A stretch of DNA of 64,000 nucleotides, taken from Sporodiniella umbellata (taxonomy: Eukaryota > Mucoromycota > Mucoromycetes > Mucorales > Rhizopodaceae). The stretch lies in assembly GCA_025677835.1 (NCBI GenBank), contig JAIXMR010000094.1, forward strand, positions 47,038-111,037, read 5' to 3'. This document shows positions 48,220-57,480 of this stretch, piece by piece; position 1 is the stretch's first letter, and the number at the start of each line of letters is the position of its first letter. The position numbers and the translations under genes are program-made. Below the pieces are notes generated by a model, which worked only from the letters and a program-made list of their open reading frames with translations, did no database searches and was not told the origin of the DNA.

Positions 48220-49770
48220 ATGCCACCTAATACAGAAATCAAACATACACCTTCCACGCGTATTTTTATTGATCAAGAGCAGTTTCAAAACTATGTCAAA
48301 AAGGGAGACAGTGTTTTTATATTCGAATCAAAGGTCTACAGAGTAAACAACTTCATTGCTAAACATCCAGGTGGCGAGGCTGTTTTAAGAAGTGCTCTTG
48401 GTAGAGATGTTACTGACGAAATCCGCTCAATGCACCCACCAAAAGTGTACGAGAAAATGATTAATCTTTACTACATTGGCGATTATCTTCCAGGCGTCGC
48501 CAAAGTAAATATCGCAAAACCAGCCCCAAGAAGGGATAGACAGTCTGATGAACAACTCACAGCAACGTGGGAAGGAGGACTAAGCATCAAAGCCTACGAC
48601 GATTCTCTAGAAAGGCTAAATAGAGCACACTGTGCTGATCTCTCCCAAGATCTAATAGACCAGGAGAATCTGGATAGTATTACAATCAGAAATGCATACC
48701 GCCGGCTTGAAGAAGAAATAAAAATACGAGGTCTTGATAAATGCAACTACTGGAAGTACGGTGAGGAATGCTGTAGATACTTTTCTTTAATTTCTCTATC
48801 GTTATGGTTTACCTTGAAAGGAACGGCATGGTGGCATTTCATCCTTGGTGCTATATTTCTTGCTGGCTTTTGGCATCAGCTTGTATTTACAGCGCATGAT
48901 GCTGGACATAATGGAATCACAGGAAAAAGCGAAATAGATCATATTATTGGCGTTGTTATAGCGGATTTTATTGGCGGTTTAAGTTTAGGATGGTGGAAAG
49001 ATAACCATAACGTACACCACGTTGTAACAAACCATCCAGAGCATGATCCAGATATTCAACATCTTCCGTTTTTAGCCATCACTAACAAATTTTTCAATGA
49101 TGTCTACTCCACCTACTATAAACGCGTTTTGTTCTTTGATGGAGCAGCAAAGTTCTTTGTCAAATACCAACACTATTTATACTACCTTGTTTTATCCTTT
49201 GGCCGATTCAACTTGCACCGACTTTCTTTTGTTTATCTTTTTACTTCAAAAAATGTACGCAACCGAAAACTTGAGCTGACTGGTATCACTTTCTTTTTTG
49301 TTTGGTTCAGCGCTCTTCTCTCATACGTTCCTACTTGGCGTCTTCGTGTTGCTTATATTTTTGTATCCTATATGCTTACGTTTCCTCTTCATGTACAGAT
49401 CACTCTTTCTCACTTTGGAATGTCGACTGAAGATCTCGGACCTAATGAACCTTTTCCTGCAAAGATGTTACGAACTACTATGGATGTTGACTGTCCTTTG
49501 TGGTTAGACTGGTTCCATGGCGGACTTCAATACCAAGCAGTACACCATCTGTTCCCTAGAATACCCCGTCATAATCTTCGTGCCTGTGTACCCTTAGTAA
49601 GACAGTTTTGTGATGAAGTAGGGCTTCACTATTACATGTATAACTTTTCTACTGGAAACGGGGTTGTGCTTGGAGCACTCAAGGCTGTGGCAGATCAGGT
49701 GGGTCTGATGAACGAAGTAGCTAGATACAACTCTGGTGTTTGGAATGGAGAAAAAGTGCATACGGAATAA
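48220..49770 (+). CDS. Sphingolipid delta-8 desaturase (cytochrome b5 fusion)
   Basis: This enzyme introduces a double bond at C8 of the long-chain base of ceramides in the ER, a step toward fungal glucosylceramides. The single exon encodes 516 aa. The N-terminal cytochrome b5 domain has FIAKHPGGEAVLRSALGRDV, with the haem HPGG. Then come membrane segments and three histidine boxes: HDAGHNG (H1), WWKDNHNVHHVVTNHPEHDP (H2, HNVHH), and FHGGLQYQAVHHLFPRIPRH (H3, QAVHH). These forms follow the fungal delta-8 sphingolipid class rather than fungal delta-6 acyl desaturases. The lack of introns is notable in this intron-rich neighbourhood. Regiospecificity is inferred from motif similarity. Confidence 0.9.
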   Translation: MPPNTEIKHTPSTRIFIDQEQFQNYVKKGDSVFIFESKVYRVNNFIAKHPGGEAVLRSALGRDVTDEIRSMHPPKVYEKMINLYYIGDYLPGVAKVNIAKPAPRRDRQSDEQLTATWEGGLSIKAYDDSLERLNRAHCADLSQDLIDQENLDSITIRNAYRRLEEEIKIRGLDKCNYWKYGEECCRYFSLISLSLWFTLKGTAWWHFILGAIFLAGFWHQLVFTAHDAGHNGITGKSEIDHIIGVVIADFIGGLSLGWWKDNHNVHHVVTNHPEHDPDIQHLPFLAITNKFFNDVYSTYYKRVLFFDGAAKFFVKYQHYLYYLVLSFGRFNLHRLSFVYLFTSKNVRNRKLELTGITFFFVWFSALLSYVPTWRLRVAYIFVSYMLTFPLHVQITLSHFGMSTEDLGPNEPFPAKMLRTTMDVDCPLWLDWFHGGLQYQAVHHLFPRIPRHNLRACVPLVRQFCDEVGLHYYMYNFSTGNGVVLGALKAVADQVGLMNEVARYNSGVWNGEKVHTE

Positions 49771-50478
49771 GCGACTACAAATAAACAGTTCCCTTCACAT
49801 GCTTATAGAGTCAGTTTTGAGTACTGTGTACATACGTATATGTATGTTTGATGGGTTGTATGGCTACTTTTTCGCTAGAAAAAAGTAGTATTGATTGATA
49901 CGTTATCTCATTCCAGTTGCTACTACAGAGATATACTAATGATACTACTGAGCAACGAGGAAAATACTTTGCCTATACAATTATAATAATATAAAAGGGT
50001 TTCATTAGTTATTGAAATTTCTAGAGAAACTAATATTAATTTAAGGTGTAAGTTGCTAAAAAACTTACAACGTGCTTTTTTTGATAAATCTTTTTAAAAG
50101 AAATAAAGACTTTTAATTTCCACGGCACTACGAATGATAGATGCAAAGAGAGAAATTAACTAAAAACTTATCTATATCATCAGTTAAAATATTAAATACT
50201 CTTCGAAAACTAGTTAACATTGCGAATACATCGCATCAGAATTTATCTCGTGCAACGATGCTCACTACAGATCAGCATCAAGTTTTTTACGCTTTTTGCG
50301 CCCCTAAATAAGAACGCGATGAGACCTCATTGAGCTATGACTTTGATAATGATATTTCACTAACAACAAAGTGCCTTGTATTAATGATACTTTTGGTCGT
50401 TTTTAAGGAGTAGAGAGTTACATATGAAAAATTTGCTGAAAAAAAAAAAAAAGAAAGCGAAAATACAAAAAAATGCTT
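49771..50478. other. Intergenic, contains a repeated hairpin motif
   Basis: AT-rich 3' region of the desaturase. At 50046-50074 it has a hairpin-bearing motif that recurs at 57181-57207 in the palindromic element. Confidence 0.5.
50048..50068. repeat. Hairpin motif, copy 1
   Basis: GTAAGTT and AACTTAC form a perfect 7-bp stem with a 7-base loop. The flanks GGT (5') and AACGTGC (3') are shared with the copy at 57183. Confidence 0.6.
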
Positions 50479-51071
50479 CAAAAAATTATTTGCGTATTTA
50501 TTAGGTAAAAGAAATGATAGCTGAATAGATCAAAGCTTCGTATATATATGCTACTTTACTTGGTTTACCAAACTTTCAAACCTTGGGCTCTGTTTTCTTG
50601 CTACTTGTTAGACACTTGCTTATTTTGCTTTTGAATCTTTGCTTTGCTCTTGATTTAGTATTGACTGTTCTTTTGTGTCATAGTATGCTTTGTCGCCCTT
50701 GATTATGTTTGTTTTATTACTTTAACCTTGGTTTTGCTTACAGACCAAACCTTGTTTTTTCATTATGTCATTGACCTTGCCCACAGGCTGACCAGCGCGT
50801 TTTCTTGTATTCATTTCTAGCTTTGACCAAGCCATGTCTTTCCGTAGCTCACTTTTGAGAATATTTCTTGGTGCGCTTCTTTCTTTCAAAAACTGCTGTC
50901 TGTTTTTATCTTTGGTTTTTTTTTTTTTTTTTTTTTTTTAATTTTTACTTTTTTTTTTTAATTTTTAATTTTTACTTTTTTTTTTTTTTTTTTTTTTTTA
51001 GGCTACACAGAAAGACAGATACTGTGGCTCCCTTTTTTCTTTGATTTTCATCATCTGATTCGGTTCCGATG

Positions 51072-51531
51072 CTACATGTACTCTACATCTTCCATCTCTA
51101 CAGAATCATCGGAATCCGAATCATCAAATTGATTTGGGAAAAAAGGTTGCTCACAGTTCTGTCTACTGAGAGCAGGAGGGTGAAAGGCAGCACTCTCCTC
51201 CCCTTGGGTTGGAGGCAAGCTACCAGAATGGCTGGATCTGCGCAACCTCAAGGGAAGACCCACTGGAATCCTGAAGCCATCGCTGTCCTATTACGCCAAA
51301 ACAGAAATAATAGCACAGCCATTTTTGGAGTAAAATGAGAAAGAGTGAGTCAAAAATTTAGGCTTTTTTTTTTTTACTACAACTTACGAATAGGTCTTCA
51401 GGTTCAGGGGATTGCTCTGCAGACGCTCTCACCTGTCTACAGAACAGAGAAAGAAGACGCTGACGATTGGCATGCTTTGCATGCTTCACGCCATGCGCCT
51501 TCAAGATGCCTTTCAGCTCCTCCTTTTTCAT
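51072..51531 (-). CDS. Two-exon gene with SAP-like N-terminus, copy 1
   Basis: Exon 1 encodes MKKEELKGILKAHGVKHAKH, ANRQRLLSLFCRQVRASAEQ, SPEPEDLF; a GTAAGT donor and a TAG acceptor remove about 98 nt; exon 2 runs DSDGFRIPVGLPLRLRRSSH through FDDSDSDDSVEMEDVEYM and stops at 51072. The first 35 residues look like a SAP-type helix-loop-helix (leucines plus a central G), which in other proteins binds AT-rich DNA; the C-terminus is strongly acidic. This combination suggests a DNA- or chromatin-associated accessory protein, by inference only. An identical gene lies in copy 2 of the repeat at 60613-61072. No family recognised. Confidence 0.55.
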
Positions 51532-51748
51532 TTTTTTGTTGTTAAAGTCTTTTCCTAATACACGATTATTGAAGTCAATTGTTATATACGCGTATTTTTT
51601 GTGTATGTTTAAATGCTAAAGTAACTTACTTAGGTAGTATTTCATGTTTAAAATAAAAGTGCTATAAAGTAAAAGAAAAAAAAAGAAAAAAAAGGGTTTA
51701 TTTATTTGTCTCTTTTCGTGTGTACAGCCGTATGATTGGTTTAAATCA

Positions 51749-51961
51749 GTGTGCTTTTTATCATTGTTCTTGTGTAAGGTTCTTTTTTTTTCTTTGCAGC
51801 TGATTTTATGGCTTTTAGCTTGCTTATCTTGTTTGGCTTTTCTAAATCGGGCCGTACCCAAGGCTAATACTAAAAAAAAGAAAAAGAAAAAAAATAAGGA
51901 GGCTAGGAAAAGAGAGTTATTAGAAATGGCCAAGCAGCTTGAAACTGTTTTCCACAAGTAA
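51749..51961 (+). CDS. Short membrane-anchored, lysine-rich frame, copy 1
   Basis: The frame encodes MCFLSLFLCKVLFFSLQLIL + WLLACLSCLAFLNRAVPKAN + a lysine run + EARKRELLEMAKQLETVFHK. It has one hydrophobic N-terminal segment, then a basic and a helical C-terminal part. In the second repeat copy two opposite one-base indels change the middle but keep the same C-terminus. A spliced form starting at a CAG acceptor near 51799 is also possible. Coding status is plausible but not proven. Confidence 0.35.
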   Translation: MCFLSLFLCKVLFFSLQLILWLLACLSCLAFLNRAVPKANTKKKKKKKNKEARKRELLEMAKQLETVFHK

Positions 51962-52551
51962 ATAAACGCGTATTGGCCCTGCTCACTAATTTTGAAAGAC
52001 TGTATGTTTCTTTAAAAAAAATAAAGCGGCTTTGCTTACTTTTTTTCTTTTTTTTTCTCTCTCTGTCTTTAGCTATCAATCTATAGTCGGGATACACAAG
52101 CCGACATTGTGATAAATTTATGGTTTCACTTTATTGCAGCATAAAAAAAAAAAAAAAAAAGAAAGAGGTTAAGCATGTCAGTGCTATGTATATTTCAGGC
52201 ATGCAAGAATAGAGCGCTACCGTAGCAACACTCTTCAAAGTTGTGTGGCAACTGTTTGAGTTTTCAGTCTTGAACGTAAATCTGCTTTTTTGTTTACCTA
52301 TTTTTATCTTGTGAACTTACGTTACTATTTTTGTACAAGTTCAAAAAGCAAAACATGAAAAAAAGGGCCACCCTCCTTTGCGCCCTTTTTTTCCAAAAAA
52401 AGAAAAAAGCTGCTGGAAATAAGTCAGTAGATAAGCGGTCCTTGATAGTCTTTTGCATTGATCATAAAATAGCGACTCGTGTAACATGGAAACTAAAAGA
52501 GCAAAAAGAAGCGAATAAAAAATAGTAGAGAAGGTTTTTTTTTTGAGTAAA

Positions 52552-52585
52552 GGTCAGTAACACTAAAGACACAGCTTTACTGACC
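52552..52585. repeat. 9-bp stem hairpin in direct repeat copy 1
   Basis: GGTCAGTAA and TTACTGACC are perfect inverse complements separated by 16 bases. The same structure is kept in copy 2, starting at 62088. Confidence 0.7.
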
Positions 52586-53134
52586 TCTGACCTATACTCC
52601 CCATCTTATTGTAGTGGCCATTTGAAATTTTTGGCCTTGGTCGTATTGTGGTTTTGGCAACGGTTATGTTTTAGTGTTGAGCGTAGCCATAGCGTGATTT
52701 TTTTTTTAGTAAAAGCCATTTATTTATTGAGTTTTAAATGCATTAAATAGGATCACACGTTATGATGAGGGGTTTGTCCTTATTATGGGCTGGATTGCTT
52801 GAAACAAGAAATGATGTTGGATGTGAGATAGTCAGGGCAACTGGTTTTCCTTCAAATATAAAAAGTCAACGTGCCCACCCTATGGCGCTTAAAGTGTAGG
52901 ACGTTAGGGGTAACATATTTTTATGATTGACATATGAAAAATGTTATAGATAAAAAGTCAAGTCGGATACGCCTTCCGCACAGAATTTAAGGTGGGATGC
53001 GTACTAACCCAAGGAGTTGTGGACTCATTGTTAGACTGGACTCATTGTTTAAGTAGACTAGTTCTTTAACCGCACATTCGAAAAACAGGTGCGGTATATA
53101 TTCCGAATTAGAACGACATGTAAAGCATTGATTC

Positions 53135-55434
53135 GTGATTGTAGTGTCGTATCAGATGACTCTGAGCCATCAGGCTCGGATTTGAGGGAACAGTGGAAGG
53201 GATAAAAAAAATTCATACAGTACAGAGTGAAGCCTTGCTATTTTTTCATCTTTAAATCCACAGGAGCAAAAGTAAGTCTATTGTGATACCTGATTGAGAA
53301 TTAGGAAATAAGTGTTTCATCAATTTCACTCAAAACGTCGCTAGGTTTAAGGGCAATCGGTCAGGTTAGAGGAGATAGGGCAATGTGTTTGGTTTGCAGA
53401 TCGTGTAGCATCTTAGAGAGTTGATGTGGCGACTGAGGGAAGTCTGAGGCTAGAACTGGTCTGACACATTGAGCTTTTTGATCGTAGACGAAGAGATAAC
53501 ACATGCGGCTTTTGCTTTACAGGCACAACGTATCCATGGGATTATTGCCATCTGAATGAAAGCTTGATTCAAAGGGAGGTATAGTAAGATGGCAGGTAGT
53601 CAAAGTGCAAAAGCCTTATATGACTGAATTATAATTTAGGTAACCCAGTTTCCTATAGAGATCAAATGAAGTAAGTGGTTGCTATAGTATCGTATTTCAA
53701 CCGATTTGTCTTTATCAAATCCTGTACTCAATAAAAGAATATTTGCTAATTAAATAATCAAATAGTATTATCTTTGTTAGTACTTGCTTTATACACAAAC
53801 TTTTCCAAAGTCTTAAAATCTACATTAGACTGACCAAATTGGACATATCAAATTGGCTGTTTGAAGCTAATTAGATTAGTCTGAAGTTGAACAGACTAGC
53901 TTGAAGTAAGTTATAATAGTTCGTTTTTTTTTTAAGAAAAAAAGACTTTTATTTGTTATACGTAATAACTCTCTCTTTTAAAATAGAGCATGTGTACATT
54001 TTCTCCTCTCATTAAACAGGTTATTCATGAAACTAAGACAATATATACAACTAATATTTTTTAACAATATAGAAGATTATCAGTTGGCTTAGTTATAAGG
54101 TTCTTTTGTTACAATACTTTCCTATCGTCACTTATTATTGCTATTATTGCTACTGTTATAAGTAAAACTACGTCAAGTGTTATTTAGAACATAAATCGTC
54201 CAAGTATCGAAAATTTTATTTTAAGAATAATAAGCCTGAAATAACACAGTAGTTTTTTGCTCTGAAATAGCGTAAAAAGCTAAAGCGTAGCCAAATACCA
54301 AAAATTAAAAGCTCGTAAAACTATATATACAAAGTACCTAAACTTAAGCTGAGACAGAAGAATGGCTCAATAATACCAAGGATTTAGGAGTCAATTAAAA
54401 AGGAAAGTCATATTTATTTAAAAAGAAAAAAGACAAAAGAAAGGCACTCTTTTTAAAACTCTATGGCCCTTAGGTCCTCAAAATCGCTCAAGCGCTAGTG
54501 AATAGGAACCCAATCCTTTAAGTCCGTACACCGTTTTTTGTGCTGCAGCATAGGTTCACTCTGGCCTTCCTACCCGATATGCAAATGTACTTCTTACCAA
54601 GTAGGTTCGCACAAGCTTAGTTTGCTGGCTATCAAAGAGAACCGTAACAACATCTCACATGCATACACCGCGCTTCCAGACCCACTTTCTTGTAGCTATA
54701 GGGCTCTAACTCTGCTCAGTCTTCAGAACTATTCCGCACCTCCCAACAAAAGTACCGAGGTTAACGCTGTTCACACTGTGCCAAAGCCTCAATTGAAGAT
54801 AATGAGTAAGACTTTATTGTCGTATTTCATGGAGTAACTCATGCCTCCGCAGCTGTTTCATTATCTGTATGCGTGCGCATACAAGACAAATATATTAGGT
54901 TGCAGAACAATCAAAGAGTTGGCAACCAACCAAAGTCGATCACCAGCAGAGAAAAAAAAATGCCTTTGTTCTTGGTACTTTCTAATCCAAAGTGGCCTAC
55001 GATAGTCTTTTATCCTTTTTTTATTTATTCCTGCAAAAAGGTTTGTTGACACCCTTCTCCTTGTTTTTCCGACTCCGAAGTGGGTAAAAAAACAGCTAAT
55101 AAATGGCTTTATGCGTTCACTGCTTCCCCTTTCGTGTTTAATTTATATTGAAAGATATGGAAAAAAAGCACAGCTATCTATAGATATGCGTCTTGCCAAT
55201 CTGTTTTGTGTTGTAGCGCGTTTAAAGGCGGATTTTGTAAAACAGACGACTATTATTTATGTGACACAAGGCAATACACCTTTTGCCAAAATGATGTCAC
55301 AAGAAAAAAAAAAGTTAAAGTGTCGCACTTTTTAAAAAACGGTATTGTATGTTTTCAAGAAAAAGTGTCGCACAATTCAGGAAAATAGTATCGCGTCTAA
55401 AAAGAATATAGTGCCGTGCTTTTCAAAAGAAAAT
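53135..55434. other. Spacer between direct repeat copy 1 and the palindromic element
   Basis: About 2.3 kb, AT-rich, no convincing gene (a 99-codon frame at 54538-54837 lacks recognisable features). Near its right end, 55320-55420, are four degenerate copies of a GTGTCGCAC-like motif leading up to the element end, and a hairpin at 55261-55300. Confidence 0.5.
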
Positions 55435-55440
55435 ATGTCG
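55320..55440 (+). repeat. Subterminal GTGTCGCAC-like repeats
   Basis: GTGTCGCAC at 55320 and 55365, ATCGCGTC at about 55389, GTGCCGTGC at 55411 and ATGTCGGAT at 55435 form a spaced series (about 45, 23, 22 and 25 bases apart) ending at the element terminus. Such series next to ends are often transposase-binding sites. Confidence 0.4.
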
Positions 55441-55559
55441 GATATATAATTTTGGTTTAAACAGAACGGTCTGCAAGACAGTCATCAAAACGGCCAACGG
55501 AATAGAGTACATACTCTTCAAAATACACTTCACTGTAAAAAAGGGGTGAAAAAAACCCT

Positions 55560-56212
55560 CGGTTTTTTTTCTTTCACTTTTTCTCTCAGTTTTCTCTCAC
55601 TTTTTCTCTCACTTTTTCTCTCACTTTTTCTCTCACTTTTTTCTCTCACTTTTTCTCTCACTTTTTCTCTCACTTTTTCTCTCAGTTTTTTTCTCTCACT
55701 TTTTCTCAGTTTTCTCTCACTTTTTTTCTTTCACTTTTTCTCTCACTTTTCTCTCAGTTTTTCTCTCACTTTTTCTCTCAGTTTTTTTCTCTCACTTTTT
55801 CTCAGTTTTCTCTCACTTTTTTTCTTTCACTTTTTCTCTCACTTTTTTTCTCTCACTTTTTTCTCTCACTTTTTCTCTCACTTTTTCTCTCACTTTTTCT
55901 CTCACTTTTTCTCTCACTTTTTCTCTCACTTTTTCTCTCACTTTTTCTCTCACTTTTTCTCTCACTTTTTCTCTCACTTTTTCTCTCACTTTTTCTCTCA
56001 CTTTTTCTCTCTCAGTTTTTTTCTCAGTTTTCTCTCAGTTTTTTTCTCAGTTTTCTCTCAGTTTTTCTCTCAGTTTTTTTCTCTCAGTTTTTTTCTCTCA
56101 GTTTTTTTCTCACTTTTTCTCTCACTTTTTTTCTCTCACTTTTTCTCTCACTTTTTCTCTCAGTTTTCTCTCACTTTTTTCTCTCACTTTTTCTCTCACT
56201 TTTTCTCTCTCA
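55560..56212 (+). repeat. 12-bp satellite array, left arm
   Basis: About 50 units of CTCACTTTTTCT with variants such as CTCAGTTTTTTT. The middle section (about 55860-56005) is nearly perfect; the edges are more varied. It leaves open frames on both strands (FSLS/FSHF on plus, REKV on minus) that I regard as by-products of the 12-base period. Confidence 0.95.
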
Positions 56213-56225
56213 CCAAGAACAGATA

Positions 56226-56826
56226 ATGACACACCTTTGCCGCCTTTGCGAAAAAGAGTTTCCTTCCCCAACAACACTGTATAACCATAATTACGATGTC
56301 CATGTGGATACTTTACAGGTTACAATAAACAAAAGTAAGAACCGACGTTCTTCCAACAAGAAGACAATGTGCTCACTGTTTTCTTTTTTAGAGATAAGCA
56401 TTGTTGAAAGAATCAACAATAAATTCAGCTGCCCTGATTGCCTTAGCAATCTTTCTACTCCTAGATCATTCAACAATCATCTAAAAAAGAAACATAAAGG
56501 AACCTGTTCAGCGTTATCCAAAGCAGAAAAAAGGCCCAACACGGAAACAGACGATGAAACAGACGATGAAACAGACGATGACAGATCATCAGTTCTTAGT
56601 AAGTGCCATAAAATGCTTGGCCCACAACTAATTTTTGACAAATTTACAAGATCAAAGAGAACCAAATAAAAAAGAAATGGTCTTTAGCAATATTAAAAAC
56701 TGGAAGACAATAGCATTATCATCTCAATGTGGAAAAACGTATTACATGCTTGCCTCTCCAGAGATATTTGAGAATCTGCTTGTGGAGCAACCAACTGGTT
56801 TGTGGAAAACACCAAGTCCAAATTGA
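56226..56826 (+). CDS. Two-C2H2-finger protein of the palindromic element, left copy
   Basis: The ATG at 56226, 10 bases after the satellite, gives MTHLCRLCEKEFPSPTTLYN + HNYDVH, a C-X2-C-X12-H-X4-H finger. A second finger of the same spacing is CPDCLSNLSTPRSFNNHLKK + KH. Between them is a basic stretch (NKSKNRRSSNKK). An acidic DETDDETDDETDDD repeat follows. A 53-nt GTAAGT...CAAG intron at about 56599-56651 joins SSVL to NQREPNKKEMVFSNIKNWKT and the end EQPTGLWKTPSPN; without splicing the frame stops soon after. The inverse copy at 58806-59104 is damaged. A role in binding the element ends is a reasonable guess only. Confidence 0.6.
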
Positions 56827-57182
56827 TGAAAATAGGTGGAATAAAACTACTTTTTATCAAGCTATATACTGTATTTGTTTTGACTTGTAATTTTAAAAAA
56901 AAGACGCCTGAAAAAATAAAGTGAATGAAGTGTACCTAAGAACAATCCTTGCAATGTAAGCACATATCAAAAAGTTGCACACGATAAAATGGTAACTAAA
57001 CTTTAGCTACTTGTATATAGTTTTTATTTCTTGATGAAAGAGCTTATACCGATATGTATAATGTTGAAGGTATTTGACATCTAATGAGAATCGATGAAAA
57101 CATCTTAAATTTGTAAAATAATATTCATTCCAAAAAAAAAGATTACAATACCAAAGAAATAATGTCTTAAAAAAAAATAGGT

Positions 57183-57201
57183 GTAAGTTGCCAGAACTTA
57201 C
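57183..57201. repeat. Hairpin motif, copy 2
   Basis: GTAAGTT-GCCAG-AACTTAC, a perfect 7-bp stem in the spacer between the two convergent genes of the element. Flanks match the motif at 50048. Confidence 0.6.
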
Positions 57202-57480
57202 AACGTGCCCTTTTTTTTAATGTTTTTGAAGAAAAAAATTATTGAAATACACTTCCACTACCGAAGGAATAGATGGATTGAGATATTTCAAAAAAAAAAA
57301 TAATAAATCATATAAAGAATAAACAGAAAAAAAGAATTATATAACATTTTAGAATTTAGCACTAATTTCGAATTTTACAAAGAAATAAAATAATCACATA
57401 ATTATCTATGTATAAAGCAACTTAAAATAAAAGATGCATGTATGAAACATCGTCAATTTATTTATAAATCATATCGATTC

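Larger units (their letters stand above)
50479..53134 (+). repeat. 2.65 kb direct repeat, copy 1
   Basis: Nearly identical to 60020-62666 in the same orientation, offset about 9541 bases at first. The start lies at CAAAAAATTATTTGCGTATT and the end at GTAAAGCATTGATTC. Differences are mainly homopolymer lengths, a few substitutions and small indels. It carries a minus-strand gene (51072-51531), a plus-strand frame (51749-51961) and a hairpin (52552-52585). Confidence 0.95.

Noticed and set aside
52331..52525. 64-codon lysine-rich frame in direct repeat copy 1
   Set aside because: Broken by a one-base loss in copy 2 and made largely of A-run codons.
54538..54837. 99-codon frame in the spacer
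   Set aside because: No recognisable motif, start context or flanking signals; could be chance.
55546..56226. 226-codon frame of FSLS/FSHF repeats on the plus strand
   Set aside because: It is the translation of a 12-bp satellite; the opposite strand is open as well, so the openness comes from the repeat unit.
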